Shown: positions 44,667 to 55,416 of the stretch, piece after piece
Numbering within the stretch: the first letter of the stretch is position 1
Layout: every line of letters begins with the position of its first letter
Assembly (NCBI RefSeq): GCF_000332075.2
Contig: NZ_ALVU02000001.1
Location: 1,383,193 to 1,447,192, forward strand
Direction: 5' to 3'
DNA from: Synechocystis sp. PCC 7509
GTDB taxonomy: Bacteria; Cyanobacteriota; Cyanobacteriia; Cyanobacteriales; Chroococcidiopsidaceae
Length of the DNA: 64,000 bases
Notes under the pieces: generated by a model
What the model saw: the letters and a program-made list of their open reading frames with translations, nothing else
Told to the model about the DNA's origin: nothing
Databases searched by the model: none
Made by a program: the position numbers and the translations under genes

Positions 44667-45503
44667 ATGTCTTTACGCCTTAAGTGCAGCATTTTTGCCG
44701 TTTTAAGCCTTACTTTTATACCGTCGGCTGGAGCAGATACTGTAGCTAATCAAAGTTTAGTCCAGCAAAAACAAGTCAACTGGCAAGAACGACCTGATTT
44801 TGGTAAATACTTCCAGCAAGCGGGTGTTAAAGGTACTTTTTTACTATACGACCTTAAGAAAAATCAGTATCTAGTTTACAACGCCAAAAGAGCAAATACC
44901 CGTTATGTTCCCGCCTCTACCTTCAAAATTTTCAACTCGCTAGTGGCGCTAGACACGGGTGTAGTAAAAGACGAAAATGAGATTATTAAATGGGATGGTG
45001 TGAAAAGAGTAATTCCCCAGTGGAATCAAAATCACACCATGAAAACTGCAATTAAAGTCTCCGCCGTCTGGTTTTATCAGGAACTAGCTAGACGCATTGG
45101 CGAAAAACGAATGCAGAAGTATATTAATTTAACTAACTATGGCAATCGAGATATTGGCGGCGGAATCGATAAGTTTTGGTTGCAGGGAGATTTAGGCATC
45201 ACTCCTAAAGAGCAAATAGATTTTTTAGTCAAGTTGCATAATAATAACTTGCCTTTTTCCCCTAGAGCGATCGCTATTGTCAAAAATATTATCATTGCCG
45301 AGAAAACCGAAGATTATGTACTGCGTGGTAAAACAGGCTTGCAGTCACAAGTAGGCTGGTATGTAGGCTATATAGAACGAGACGGTAACACCTACTTTTT
45401 TGCTACGCAACTAGACGTTATCAAAGAACAAGATATTAAAGCCAGACTCGAAATTACCAGAAGTATTTTAAAGAACATGGGATTGCTCCCCAAAACCCCT
45501 TAA
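44667..45503 (+). CDS. Class D (OXA-type) beta-lactamase-like protein
   Basis: From the ATG at 44667 (AGGGGA nine bases before it) the protein has 278 residues with an N-terminal signal (FAVLSLTFIPSAGA). All class D signatures are present: STFK with nucleophile Ser84 and Lys87, SAV at 132-134, YGN at 158-160 and GKTG near 225. The Lys of STFK would be carboxylated in active enzymes. Class D enzymes hydrolyse penicillins, but environmental homologues can also act on peptidoglycan. It is intact and chromosomal, without mobile-element neighbours, so it is likely a native gene. A TTG start at 44643 is unlikely. Confidence 0.9.
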   Translation: MSLRLKCSIFAVLSLTFIPSAGADTVANQSLVQQKQVNWQERPDFGKYFQQAGVKGTFLLYDLKKNQYLVYNAKRANTRYVPASTFKIFNSLVALDTGVVKDENEIIKWDGVKRVIPQWNQNHTMKTAIKVSAVWFYQELARRIGEKRMQKYINLTNYGNRDIGGGIDKFWLQGDLGITPKEQIDFLVKLHNNNLPFSPRAIAIVKNIIIAEKTEDYVLRGKTGLQSQVGWYVGYIERDGNTYFFATQLDVIKEQDIKARLEITRSILKNMGLLPKTP

Positions 45504-45542
45504 ATCCCTACTGGGTATGAGCAAAGGCTGCTGAAAGATTGA

Positions 45543-46808
<1,266 letters not shown>

Positions 46809-46908
46809 TTAATCGAAATTGATGCCCCAATTGCCCTTTATCCTACAACAGCAAGGAATGCCGAATGTTAAATTGAACGTAAGTGCAGCATAAAGGACGC
46901 AATAAGTC

Positions 46909-48285
46909 ATGACGTTTGATTACGATCTGTTTGTAATTGGGGCGGGTTCTGGGGGGCTGGCAGCCTCAAAACGAGCCGCTAGTTATGGGGCAAAAGTAGC
47001 GATCGCCGAGCAAGATTTGGTAGGCGGTACTTGTGTAATTCGTGGCTGCATTCCCAAAAAACTCATGGTTTATAGTTCCCACTTTCCCCAATTATTTGAT
47101 GCGGCGGCGGGTTATGGTTGGCAAGTAGGCGAACGTAAATTAGATTGGCAGCATTTAGTTGGCGTTATCGATAAAGAAGTAAATCGTTTATCCCACTTGC
47201 ATATCGGCTTTCTTGAAAGAGCAGGGGTGGAACTTATTCCCCACCGCGCCACCATTATCGATCCTCATACGGTAGAAGTTGACGGGCGCAAAGTTACAAC
47301 TGATAAAATTTTAATTGCTGTCGGCGGTCGTCCCATAAAACCGGATATACCCGGTATGGAGTATGCCATTACCTCTAATGAAATGTTCCATCTCAAAGAG
47401 CAACCAAAACATATTGCTATTGTTGGTGCTGGCTATATCGGGGTAGAATTTGCTTCAATTATGCGCGGCTTGGGCTGCGAAGTAACGCAAATTATGCGTA
47501 AAGATTTAATTTTGTACGGATTTGATAAAGATATTCGCCACGAGATTCAAAATGGGATGACTCATCACGGCATTAAGTTTCTAACTAATACCCTAGTCAC
47601 ACAGATAGAAAAAGTTGATAAGGGCTTAAAGTTAACTTTGTCAGGCGCAGGGGAAGAATCAATAACTGCTGATGTTTTTCTGGCTGCAACGGGGCGCGAT
47701 CCTTATGTAGAGGGACTAGGCTTAGAAAATACTGGAGTTGATGTTATTTCTACTCCTGCCGATGGTCTAGGTTATAGTACCCGCAGCGCGATCGCCGTTA
47801 ACGAATTTAGCCAAACTTCTGAACCTAATATCTTTGCTGTGGGCGATTGTACCGATAGAATTAATCTTACTCCTGTAGCCATTGGCGAAGGGAGAGCTTT
47901 TGCAGATACAGAGTTTGGCAACAATAAACGATCTCTTAGTCATCAAAACGTCCCATCAGCAGTATTTTCTACCCCTGAAGCCGCCACGGTGGGGATGAGC
48001 GAAGAAGATGCCCAAGCAGAATATGGCGATGATGTAACTTGTTACCGCGCTCGCTTTCGTCCCTTATTTCATAGCCTCACTGGACTAGATGAAAAAACTT
48101 TAGTCAAGCTAGTAGTAGACAATAAAACCGATAAAGTTTTAGGCGCTCACATGGTGGGCGAAAATTCTGCGGAGGTAATTCAAGGGATGGCGATCGCGAT
48201 TAATATGGGGGCGACCAAAAAAGACTTTGATGCTACCGTTGGGATTCATCCCTCTACGGCAGAAGAATTCGTTACCCTACGTTAA
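46909..48285 (+). CDS. gor: Glutathione-disulfide reductase
   Basis: This NADPH-dependent flavoenzyme regenerates reduced glutathione in the cytoplasm. The 458-residue protein shows the FAD motif DLFVIGAGSGGLAASKRAA, the redox-active disulfide GGTCVIRGCIPKKLMVY, the NAD(P)H-binding motif IAIVGAGYIGVEFASIMRG, the second FAD motif FAVGDCTDRINLTPVA and the C-terminal VGIHPSTAEEFVTLR with catalytic His and Glu. The VIRGC form of the disulfide separates it from other family members. It starts a three-gene operon: the hydrolase start is 3 nt after its stop and hisC follows. No regulatory site is evident upstream. Confidence 0.95.
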   Translation: MTFDYDLFVIGAGSGGLAASKRAASYGAKVAIAEQDLVGGTCVIRGCIPKKLMVYSSHFPQLFDAAAGYGWQVGERKLDWQHLVGVIDKEVNRLSHLHIGFLERAGVELIPHRATIIDPHTVEVDGRKVTTDKILIAVGGRPIKPDIPGMEYAITSNEMFHLKEQPKHIAIVGAGYIGVEFASIMRGLGCEVTQIMRKDLILYGFDKDIRHEIQNGMTHHGIKFLTNTLVTQIEKVDKGLKLTLSGAGEESITADVFLAATGRDPYVEGLGLENTGVDVISTPADGLGYSTRSAIAVNEFSQTSEPNIFAVGDCTDRINLTPVAIGEGRAFADTEFGNNKRSLSHQNVPSAVFSTPEAATVGMSEEDAQAEYGDDVTCYRARFRPLFHSLTGLDEKTLVKLVVDNKTDKVLGAHMVGENSAEVIQGMAIAINMGATKKDFDATVGIHPSTAEEFVTLR

Positions 48286-48288
48286 ACA

Positions 48289-48921
48289 TTGGATTACATT
48301 TATCTTCATGGCTTCGCTTCTAGTCCCAATTCTGCCAAAGCCAAGTATTTTCACTCCGCTTTTGCAGAATTATCTATTGATTTAAAAACCCCCAACTTAA
48401 ATCAAGGGAATTTTTCTCAATTGACGATTACGCGCCAAATAGAGCAGATAAAAGCAGAGTTTCCCCCATCTCCTACCCCTGTAACCTTAATTGGCTCAAG
48501 TTTGGGCGGTTTAACGGCGGCTTGGATAGCCGAAACCTCATTGCAAGTTCAAAGGTTGGTTTTACTCGCGCCAGCCTTTGAATTTTTGTCCCACTGGCTA
48601 CCACAATTGGCAGAAGCCAAGCTAAAACAATGGCAGGACGAGCAATATTTAATGGTCTATCACTATGGGGAGAAGCGATCGCTACCATTGAGTTACAATT
48701 TTGTTTTGGATGCTGCTAATTACCAAGATGATCGGTTATTGCGCCCCATTCCTACGTTAATTTTGCATGGTTGTGACGATGAAGTTATCCCCATCGCCGC
48801 CAGCCGTAATTATGCGTCTTCTCGCCCTTGGGTACAGCTAATTGAACTTAATAGCGATCATGCTTTAGCGGACGTAAGCCGCCAATGGCAACAAATTAAA
48901 AGTTTTATCCAAATTTCCTAA
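48289..48921 (+). CDS. YqiA/YcfP-like alpha/beta-fold hydrolase
   Basis: The 210-residue protein (TTG start at 48289, three bases after the gor stop) begins DYIYLHGFASSPNSAKAKYF, typical of the YqiA/YcfP esterase group. The nucleophile elbow is GSSLGG (about residue 67), the catalytic Asp lies in LHGCDDEVIP (about 163) and the His in NSDHALAD (about 192). Members are small esterases of unknown natural substrate. It has no signal peptide. It lies in the middle of the gor-hydrolase-hisC operon, with a 6-nt gap to hisC, so it is probably made under the same conditions. Confidence 0.88.
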   Translation: MDYIYLHGFASSPNSAKAKYFHSAFAELSIDLKTPNLNQGNFSQLTITRQIEQIKAEFPPSPTPVTLIGSSLGGLTAAWIAETSLQVQRLVLLAPAFEFLSHWLPQLAEAKLKQWQDEQYLMVYHYGEKRSLPLSYNFVLDAANYQDDRLLRPIPTLILHGCDDEVIPIAASRNYASSRPWVQLIELNSDHALADVSRQWQQIKSFIQIS

Positions 48922-48927
48922 ATATCT

Positions 48928-50058
48928 ATGCTTCCTTTTATTCGTTCCGACTTAGACAAGCTTCGCGCCTACAAGCCTCATCCTGGTAGCAATACAAGCC
49001 AAAGCATCGATCGCCTAGATACCAATGAATCCCCCTACAACTTGCCTAGCGAACTCAAGCAAAAGCTAGCTTGGACGTATCAAGAAGTAATCGAGAGTAA
49101 TCGCTACCCTGATGCTGGACACGATGAATTAAAAGCAAAAATTGCCGAATATGTCAACCAATCAGCCCATACTAATATTACTGGTGCTAATATCTCTGTT
49201 GGCAATGGCTCTGATGAAATTATCCGCTCTGTACTTATAGCAACTTGTGTAGGCAATGAAGGCTCAATTCTAGTTGCCAATCCTACGTTTGGAGTGTACG
49301 CGATTTTTGCTCAAACTTTGGGTATTCCTGTAGTTAGTGTAGAGCGATCGCCTATCAACTTTGAAATGGATTTAGCCGCCGCCCAAAATGCGATTACTCA
49401 AACCCAACACCCAGCAATACGAGTTGTTTTTGTTGTTCATCCCAATTCCCCCACCGGAAACGCTTTAACTACAGATGAATTAGTTTGGCTGCAAAGCTTA
49501 CCAGAGCATATTTTAGTAGTAATTGACGAGGCTTATTTTGAATTTAGTCAAAACACCGTTGTCAGCCAACTAGCCGCGCGTCCTAACTGGCTGGTGTTAA
49601 GGACATTTTCTAAAGCGTTTAGATTAGCCGCTCATCGTGTCGGTTATGCTATTGGACACCCAGAAATAATTGCCGCCTTAGAAAAAATCCGTTTACCTTA
49701 CAATTTACCGACTTTCTCTATCGCTGCCGCTTTGGTTGCTCTCCAGCATCAGCAGCTATTATTAAACGTAATTCCCCACTTAATAGCCGAACGGGTCAAA
49801 TTGACTCACAATCTAGCTCAACATCCAAGCTTGCAAGTTTGGGAAAGTGCTGCTAATTTTATTTATCTGCGACTCAAAACTGACTTTCCCCAATCCGTTG
49901 ACCTTTTGCATCTCATCCACGAGCAATTACAAGCCAGTGGTACTTTAGTTCGTCATATTAGCGGCGGATTAAGAATTACCGTAGGTAGCCCAGAGGAAAA
50001 CCAGCGCACTTTAAACCACCTCCAAGCCGCTTTATCCCCTCTTATTCCTATTTCCTGA
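48928..50058 (+). CDS. hisC: Histidinol-phosphate aminotransferase
   Basis: PLP-dependent class I/II aminotransferase of 376 residues that converts imidazole acetol phosphate to histidinol phosphate. The sequence [15 protein letters not shown] (30-44) is typical HisC, as are [28 protein letters not shown] with the PLP-binding Asp/Tyr, and the Schiff-base lysine in [20 protein letters not shown]. Cyanobacteria carry more than one such gene, and some related enzymes serve other aromatic amino acids, so HisC is the most likely but not the only possibility. It ends the gor operon. Confidence 0.92.
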   Translation: MLPFIRSDLDKLRAYKPHPGSNTSQSIDRLDTNESPYNLPSELKQKLAWTYQEVIESNRYPDAGHDELKAKIAEYVNQSAHTNITGANISVGNGSDEIIRSVLIATCVGNEGSILVANPTFGVYAIFAQTLGIPVVSVERSPINFEMDLAAAQNAITQTQHPAIRVVFVVHPNSPTGNALTTDELVWLQSLPEHILVVIDEAYFEFSQNTVVSQLAARPNWLVLRTFSKAFRLAAHRVGYAIGHPEIIAALEKIRLPYNLPTFSIAAALVALQHQQLLLNVIPHLIAERVKLTHNLAQHPSLQVWESAANFIYLRLKTDFPQSVDLLHLIHEQLQASGTLVRHISGGLRITVGSPEENQRTLNHLQAALSPLIPIS

Positions 50059-50083
50059 TAGATTCATCAAAAATTTGTTCGTC

Positions 50084-50665
50084 TTACCGGTTAAAACTTC
50101 GATAAGAACGGCGTACTGCACTCACTGTTTGCGGTAACACGCCTACTAACAATGCAAAAGCTTCATCGGGCAATTGTGCTACTGTTTCTGCATCAAAATA
50201 CTGTTCAAATTGTTCTAAAATCTTTTGCACTCGTTGCTGTGGGATTGGCTTTTCAGTAATTTGTTTCATCAAGCGAATCCACTGTCGCCTAATCAAATAG
50301 GCTTTTTGCCTATCCTCATGAGAATTGGGAGACAATAAAGAGAGATTGCCAACGGGCAGTGCTAACTTACAATCAAAATCGTAAATATTTCCTACGGCTG
50401 CTCCTGGCCCTGCAAATTCAGCATGAAAACCTTTGTAGAGAATCAATCCGTTTCGACGACGACTATTGACCTCTAGCAATTGTCCACTATGAAGCATTTT
50501 TACTATTTCTGGGGCATTTTTTTCTTCACTGGAATTTGTCATTTCACTAGCACCCAAAGAACTAGCGACACAAATACCTTTGGCAGCTAAATCAACTAAT
50601 CCTACCGTTTTTTGATAGTGCTGATTATTTTCGCTATCCATCTGTTTTTCTGTAAGTTTAGGCAT
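50084..50665 (-). CDS. Conserved cyanobacterial protein of unknown function
   Basis: The 193-residue soluble protein contains a repeat-free mix of helices and beta strands. Notable segments are GLVDLAAKGICVASSLGASEM (22-42), LEVNSRRRNGLILYKGFHAEFAGPG (64-88) and AYLIRRQWIRLMKQITEK; the basic stretches could bind nucleic acid. I recognise no domain. It is read alone, converging on hisC, with a long AT-rich upstream region, so it is probably regulated on its own. Confidence 0.65.
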   Translation of the reverse strand: MPKLTEKQMDSENNQHYQKTVGLVDLAAKGICVASSLGASEMTNSSEEKNAPEIVKMLHSGQLLEVNSRRRNGLILYKGFHAEFAGPGAAVGNIYDFDCKLALPVGNLSLLSPNSHEDRQKAYLIRRQWIRLMKQITEKPIPQQRVQKILEQFEQYFDAETVAQLPDEAFALLVGVLPQTVSAVRRSYRSFNR

Positions 50666-51029
50666 GATGAACAGCCATAAAGAAAATCAGAACTTTTAAT
50701 TTTCTAGCATCGTCTTAGACAACTATCTAATTAGTAAAAAAGATTAGTCATTAAACGTGATAACCATTCCATTTTATTGTATTTAGTCAAACTAAATGGT
50801 TAAATTTTAAAGTCTTAATAAAGATTGGTTACAGATACTGTAAACCTTTTGTGAAGCGACTAAGTTCTCTCTCAAAATAGCAATTATTTGTAATTTTAAA
50901 GTTAATAAGTTTACGTAAGCAAATAAAAGCCAGTGTAAATAGATTGACATTGAACAACTCTAGAACAACGATGTAATTTTTTAGATAAATTCATGGTTTT
51001 GGGCGTGATCCCACAAAGGCGATCGCGCA
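50666..51029. other. Intergenic region with no recognised element
   Basis: These 364 bases are AT-rich and without a coding frame. The promoter of the minus-strand gene ending at 50084 must lie here. I see no hairpin with a T tract, no repeat and no riboswitch-like conserved box. A HIP1-like site lies at its right edge. Confidence 0.45.
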
Positions 51030-51638
51030 TTAAGGCAAATGTTTGTGTAGCAATATTTGCTGCGGTCTTCCCAGTATACGGTTGCTCCAACTACCATCAA
51101 TTTGATGCAATTGATAACCTAGCTTGAAATATAACTGTCGAGCTTGATAGTTATTTTCCAAGACGTGAAGATAAATATCATGAAACCCCCAATCTAAAAC
51201 TACTCGTTCGCAACTTAGCAATAGTTGTAACGCAACTCCCTGACGGCGGCTGCTGGAACGTACTGCCAAATTTGATAAATACGGATAGCGCAAGTAGTTA
51301 CCCCCCCAAGGAATGCTACTCGGACGCACGGCTATTTCTAAAGTGCCAACTAAAAGCTCTCCACTACTACAAAATTTTTCTGCTGTTTCTATAGCTGTAC
51401 CATTTACCGCCACTAAGCAAACATGATGAAAAGCGCCAGTATGCAAGCGATTCCTCACGTCTTCGTAGATTCCCAAACGCAGCAAAGGATATGCCCACCC
51501 TAGCATTCCTACTTTAGAGTGAAAACTATCGGCAAGAATTTCAGCAATGGCGCTCACGTCTTCAAGTTGAGCCGCCCGAATTTGCAAGTAGGAATTAGAT
51601 TGACGATCTTCTGCTGGCTGACGATCGGTGGAAGACAA
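51030..51638 (-). CDS. GNAT-family N-acetyltransferase
   Basis: The 202-residue protein has a GNAT fold: LQIRAAQLEDVSAIAEILADSF near residue 20, then LVGTLEIAVRP, and the acetyl-CoA-binding motif YLSNLAVRSSSRRQGVALQLL around 120-140 (form RRQGVA). The end, FHDIYLHVLENNYQARQLYFKLGYQL, carries the usual motif B tyrosine. The arrangement resembles RimI-type and plastid GNAT enzymes that acetylate protein N-termini or lysines. It has no partner gene. Start and end are supported by domain boundaries. Confidence 0.88.
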   Translation of the reverse strand: MSSTDRQPAEDRQSNSYLQIRAAQLEDVSAIAEILADSFHSKVGMLGWAYPLLRLGIYEDVRNRLHTGAFHHVCLVAVNGTAIETAEKFCSSGELLVGTLEIAVRPSSIPWGGNYLRYPYLSNLAVRSSSRRQGVALQLLLSCERVVLDWGFHDIYLHVLENNYQARQLYFKLGYQLHQIDGSWSNRILGRPQQILLHKHLP

Positions 51639-51778
51639 GGGTTTTAAAAAATAATATATACCGTCAATATCCTAAACGATTTTTGCAACTGCTATTGTCA
51701 GACCTTGAGCGCCCCAAAAATATGCGGCTAAACCGTTATTTTTTTAGCAAAGTATGTTATGATGGTAATTCTGCAATT

Positions 51779-51849
51779 GCGGGCGTAGTTTAGTGGTAAA
51801 ACCTTAGCCTTCCAAGCTAATGATGCGAGTTCGATTCTCGCCGCCCGCT
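51779..51849 (+). tRNA. tRNA-Gly(UCC)
   Basis: The 71-nt gene has acceptor stem GCGGGCG (51779-51785) paired with CGCCCGC (51842-51848) and discriminator T at 51849. The anticodon arm TTAGC-CTTCCAA-GCTAA gives anticodon TCC. The T arm contains GTTCGATTC. CCA is not encoded. A TATGAT at 51758-51763 may be the -10 element. Confidence 0.93.
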
Positions 51850-51944
51850 TTAAATAAATATCCCCACTGTTGTAACAATGGGGCAATACTAAAATATTTA
51901 ACCGCACTAGCGATCGCCAAGATAATTTGAATTATCTACAGCGC

Positions 51945-52322
51945 TTAATTTTTATCTTTTCTACCTGTAATCGCTTCTAGAAAATTCTTTGATTTGTCTT
52001 CAACGGAAATAGCATCTTGAGAGTTTTCTGGACGACTCATTTGGTCAAAATCAGCAGCTCCCTGAATTTCGTTTAAACCTTGATTGGCTTTATTTTTGGT
52101 TTCTGCTTGAGAATAAGGATCTTTTAAAACTGCTTTTTGAGCTTCTTTCTCAATACTTTGAAGATTAGCTTCGCCTTGTTGCAATGAAGATTTGCCGCTA
52201 GTAGGATTTACCGGATCGGCAAAGGCTGGAAAAGTATTTGAAAGCAATAATAAGGCGCAAACACAAGCAGCTACTAAAAAACGAACTGGACGTAGTGTAG
52301 ATAAATTAAAACGGACACGCAT
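51945..52322 (-). CDS. Small secreted protein with C-terminal FLEAITG motif
   Basis: The 125-residue protein has a signal peptide (VRFLVAACVCALLLLSNTFPAFA, cleavage near 36) and a hydrophilic mature part rich in Gln, Asn, Ser, Lys and Glu (SKNFLEAITGRKDKN at the end), likely disordered or helical. Its C-terminus echoes that of the secreted protein at 8777-9112. The function is unknown. It is read opposite to the adjacent tRNA-Gly. Confidence 0.68.
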   Translation of the reverse strand: MRVRFNLSTLRPVRFLVAACVCALLLLSNTFPAFADPVNPTSGKSSLQQGEANLQSIEKEAQKAVLKDPYSQAETKNKANQGLNEIQGAADFDQMSRPENSQDAISVEDKSKNFLEAITGRKDKN

Positions 52323-52513
52323 ACCAATTTTCTCCTAGTGATAGCAATTATTATTCAGATTTTTATTGAGCTACTATTGGCTATTTGTTAACATGGTAAA
52401 ACTCAGCAAAAACCCGAACTACTATTTGTATTAGATTAAATTGTTGCTTTCAATACATCTACATCAAGACAGATATTTTTCGGCTAATTTTTGAGATTTA
52501 GTTATAAAAACAG

Positions 52514-52810
52514 TCAATTTTTCGCCAAAAAATCAACTTTTGGTAATAGTGGGTCTTGAACAATTCCGACACCTTTAAACCCCCATCTTTGCAGCAAATT
52601 TCCTAATTGATTGCCAGAAATTGTTTCTACAGCAAAGCTTTCGCGAACATCAAAGCCATGAGTATTCAAGTAACTTAAAGCATCAAAGCTTTCATTAAAC
52701 ATCAGTAGGTATTGAGTGTTTTTATCGGCGCTTGGGCGATCTCCAGAGCGAGCAACTAGATAGCTGCCGTCAGCTTTAGAGCGAAGCAGATAATAGACTT
52801 GCGAGAACAT
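52514..52810 (-). CDS. Small conserved cyanobacterial protein
   Basis: The 98-residue soluble protein starts MFSQVYYLLRSKADGSYLVAR and continues with TQYLLMFNESFDALSYLNTHG and GNLLQRWGFKGVGIVQDPLLPKVDFL. The sequence is well formed, with alternating strands, and looks like a conserved cyanobacterial family of unknown function. It has no signal or membrane segment. A reading frame for an ABC permease lies 40 nt upstream on the other side of its end, but no functional link is evident. Confidence 0.65.
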   Translation of the reverse strand: MFSQVYYLLRSKADGSYLVARSGDRPSADKNTQYLLMFNESFDALSYLNTHGFDVRESFAVETISGNQLGNLLQRWGFKGVGIVQDPLLPKVDFLAKN

Positions 52811-52850
52811 ATCATACCAAAAATTAAGTTGCTTGCTATTTTTTAAATTG

Positions 52851-53897
52851 TTAATTAATGTTTTCTAAACGAATGCGAGGATCGACACCTTTGAGCAGCA
52901 AATCTGCAAGTAAATTACCCACAATTAGCATTACAGCACCCATAACCAAGCTTGCCATAACTACATAAAGGTCTTGAGCAGTTACGGCTTGCAAAATCAA
53001 TCTTCCTAAACCTGGCCAATTAAAGAAAAATTCCGCAATAAACGCCCCACTTAACAAACTTGCTAATTCAAACCCCAAAAGCGTAATCAAAGGATTAATC
53101 GCATTTCGCAGCGCATGAACGTAGATTACCCGATTTTCCGGCAATCCTTTAGCTCTGGCAGTTTGAATGTAGTCTTGGCGTAATACATCCAATAATTCAC
53201 CGCGAGTTATGCGTTGTAGCCCTGCAAAGCTAGTAATACTTAAAGCAATCGTCGGCAAAATCATATGCCAACCAATATCTAAAACTTTACCCACGGGGGA
53301 TAAATCATCGTGGTTAATGCTCGTCATATCTCCGACTGGAAACAATGGCGAGATATTTTGCGCCAAAATTAACAGTAATAAAGCGGTGATAAAACTAGGG
53401 AAACCTTGCCCAGTGTAGCTAATAACCTGGAGAATGCGGTCTATAGGACGATTTTGCTTCACGGCGGCGACAATCCCTAGAGGAATTGCGATCGCCCAAG
53501 TGACAATTAATGAGGAGATAGCAAGTAATAATGTAGGTGGTATGCGCTCCCACAATAGCGATGCGACAGAACGCTGATAGACAAAACTCTGTCCAAAATT
53601 ACCTTTACTAACTACTTGCCACAGCCAGCGTTTGTACTGTTCTATCCAAGGTAAACCCAAACCAAATTGAACGCGCAGTTCCTCAATTCGCTCTGGGGAA
53701 ATCTTGGGATTAGTCTTTAACGTACTTAAATAATCTCCCGGTGCTAACTGAATAATAAAAAACGATAGCGCCGATGCCAGTAGTAATGTCAATAGCGCCT
53801 GCAATACTCGTTTAACTATATAAACAAAAGCCTCGCCCGTAAAAAATTTAGTTAATCTATCTGCCGCCGTCGTTAAAGAAACTTTACTAAAAGTCAT
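52851..53897 (-). CDS. DppB/OppB-type ABC transporter permease
   Basis: The 348-residue protein has six membrane helices and the permease family signatures: LLASALSFFIIQLAPGDYL after the first helix, and RGELLDVLRQDYIQTARAKGLPENRVIYVHALRNAINPLITLLG, which holds the EAA-like loop contacting the ATPase. It resembles the first permease of dipeptide/oligopeptide/nickel importers. Its partners (second permease, binding protein, ATPases) are not adjacent and must be elsewhere, which is usual for cyanobacteria with scattered ABC genes. The apt gene is 20 nt upstream, so the two could share a transcript. Confidence 0.88.
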   Translation of the reverse strand: MTFSKVSLTTAADRLTKFFTGEAFVYIVKRVLQALLTLLLASALSFFIIQLAPGDYLSTLKTNPKISPERIEELRVQFGLGLPWIEQYKRWLWQVVSKGNFGQSFVYQRSVASLLWERIPPTLLLAISSLIVTWAIAIPLGIVAAVKQNRPIDRILQVISYTGQGFPSFITALLLLILAQNISPLFPVGDMTSINHDDLSPVGKVLDIGWHMILPTIALSITSFAGLQRITRGELLDVLRQDYIQTARAKGLPENRVIYVHALRNAINPLITLLGFELASLLSGAFIAEFFFNWPGLGRLILQAVTAQDLYVVMASLVMGAVMLIVGNLLADLLLKGVDPRIRLENIN

Positions 53898-53917
53898 AGT
53901 TATCTCAGCGATTTTAG

Positions 53918-54436
53918 CTAGTATTCTATCAACGAGACAATGGGAACTGAGGGCAAGACTTCGCGCCCGCGTAAATCTTTTAGCTCAATAATAAAACCAA
54001 AACCTACCAGTTCGCAGCCGATGCGTTGGACTAACTGCGCTGTAGCACTAGCAGTTCCGCCCGTCGCAATCAAATCATCAATAATCAATACCTTACATCC
54101 TGGCTTTAAAGCATCTTGATGGACTTCTAAGCAGTCTGTACCGTACTCTAAATCGTATTCCACCGAATGGACTGCACCGGGAAGCTTGCCACGCTTACGG
54201 ACGGGAATAAACCCTAAAGACAATTTGTAAGCCAAAGGCGCACCGATAATAAAACCCCGCGACTCCATACCGATAATATAATCCGCTTTTAAGCCAAGAC
54301 TTGCAGTTTTTTCCGCTAAACTGTCGATGGTATAGCGCAATCCTACGGGATTGCTAAGTAGGGTAGTAATATCTCGGAACATAATTCCGGGTTTGGGAAA
54401 ATCGGGAATATCACGAACCAGTAACTTTAAATCCAT
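53918..54436 (-). CDS. apt: Adenine phosphoribosyltransferase
   Basis: The 172-residue cytoplasmic enzyme salvages adenine to AMP using PRPP. Family signatures include [16 protein letters not shown] near the start, [29 protein letters not shown] and the PRPP-binding motif [17 protein letters not shown] (about residues 112-128). Length and order of motifs are exactly typical. It lies just upstream of the ABC permease gene. Confidence 0.95.
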   Translation of the reverse strand: MDLKLLVRDIPDFPKPGIMFRDITTLLSNPVGLRYTIDSLAEKTASLGLKADYIIGMESRGFIIGAPLAYKLSLGFIPVRKRGKLPGAVHSVEYDLEYGTDCLEVHQDALKPGCKVLIIDDLIATGGTASATAQLVQRIGCELVGFGFIIELKDLRGREVLPSVPIVSLIEY

Positions 54437-54804
54437 AAGGTGGTTGCAGGCAAAAATTCAATAAATTGCGCTCTAAAAATGGAGAGTCACGGGAAAAATC
54501 GTACACTATCATAGTTAGATTGTTTTGATAATCGCATTTTTATTGATGCTTATTCCCTGATTTCCTAAATTTTTCCCATCAATAGCAAGATGTGCGAACT
54601 TAGATAATTGCCTCCCGGCTCAATTTGCAAAAGAGGAAACCCTTAAATACGTTTAAGAAACTAACGCTGCTTTGTCAATTGAAGTAAAAATTAGTTAATA
54701 ATCTCGCCAAGGCTGGGAATAATAACTAATTAGTTGGCTTAAATATACTTGTTATTTGGCGAACAGCCTATGCACCCGACCAGTTTGTAAGGAAAAATGC
54801 TTTT
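54437..54804. other. Intergenic region between apt and the DUF3038 gene
   Basis: The 368 bases contain no coding frame of note. They hold the divergent promoters of apt (left) and the DUF3038/DUF4335 pair (right). AAGGA lies 11 nt before the GTG start at 54805. Confidence 0.45.
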
Positions 54805-55416
54805 GTGAGCGTCCAGCCATTAGATACCCCCGTTGAATCATTACCGTTAATTTTAGACAGTTTACCAAATCCATCTGTCGAGGAAAGAGCGTGTCCGCAA
54901 AGAACTAGGTTACAACTTGACTTGATTTTATTAGCTATCGAAGCTTTAGAGCTTGGCGGCTCGGAAGCCATTTTAGGATTAGCACGTGAATTGGAACTAA
55001 CAGATATTATTAAAAATCGCGTCAATTTATGGCGGATGCGGAGTACAAACCCGCTCAGGAGAGCGCATACTCGTCGCCCTTTAAGCATAGTGGAGGCAAA
55101 AGCTTTGGCTATTATGGCTTGTTATTTGGCGCGGCGATTAACAGTAGTGATTCGTCAGTTGCTAATTGCTTATCAGCAAATGAGCGACAAGCAAATTCCT
55201 TTAGAACAAAATTTACGACTAGCCAGTTATTTAGAGCGGTTTCAAGTTCATTTCAAAAGTCGGATGAATCCTAGACGCTCAGGAGCGATCGCTTATTACA
55301 GTAAAGAAAAATCAGACCAACTAGCATTAAGTTTATTAGAACAATTACTATTTTGTACGGGAACATCGGGAATGCAACGGTTTTGGGTTAGTTTGTTTGA
55401 CGGGGAAGTAGAATGA
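54805..55416 (+). CDS. DUF3038-family protein
   Basis: The 203-residue protein starts at GTG with AAGGA upstream. It is helical, with LDLILLAIEALELGGSEAILGLARELELTDII and a basic RRPLSIVEAKALAIMACYLARRLTVVIRQLL in the middle. This is the DUF3038 family, confined to cyanobacteria. It is followed with an ATGA overlap (55413-55416) by a DUF4335 gene, as in other cyanobacteria, so both proteins likely act together. No catalytic motif is visible and the role is unknown. Confidence 0.85.
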   Translation: MSVQPLDTPVESLPLILDSLPNPSVEERACPQRTRLQLDLILLAIEALELGGSEAILGLARELELTDIIKNRVNLWRMRSTNPLRRAHTRRPLSIVEAKALAIMACYLARRLTVVIRQLLIAYQQMSDKQIPLEQNLRLASYLERFQVHFKSRMNPRRSGAIAYYSKEKSDQLALSLLEQLLFCTGTSGMQRFWVSLFDGEVE

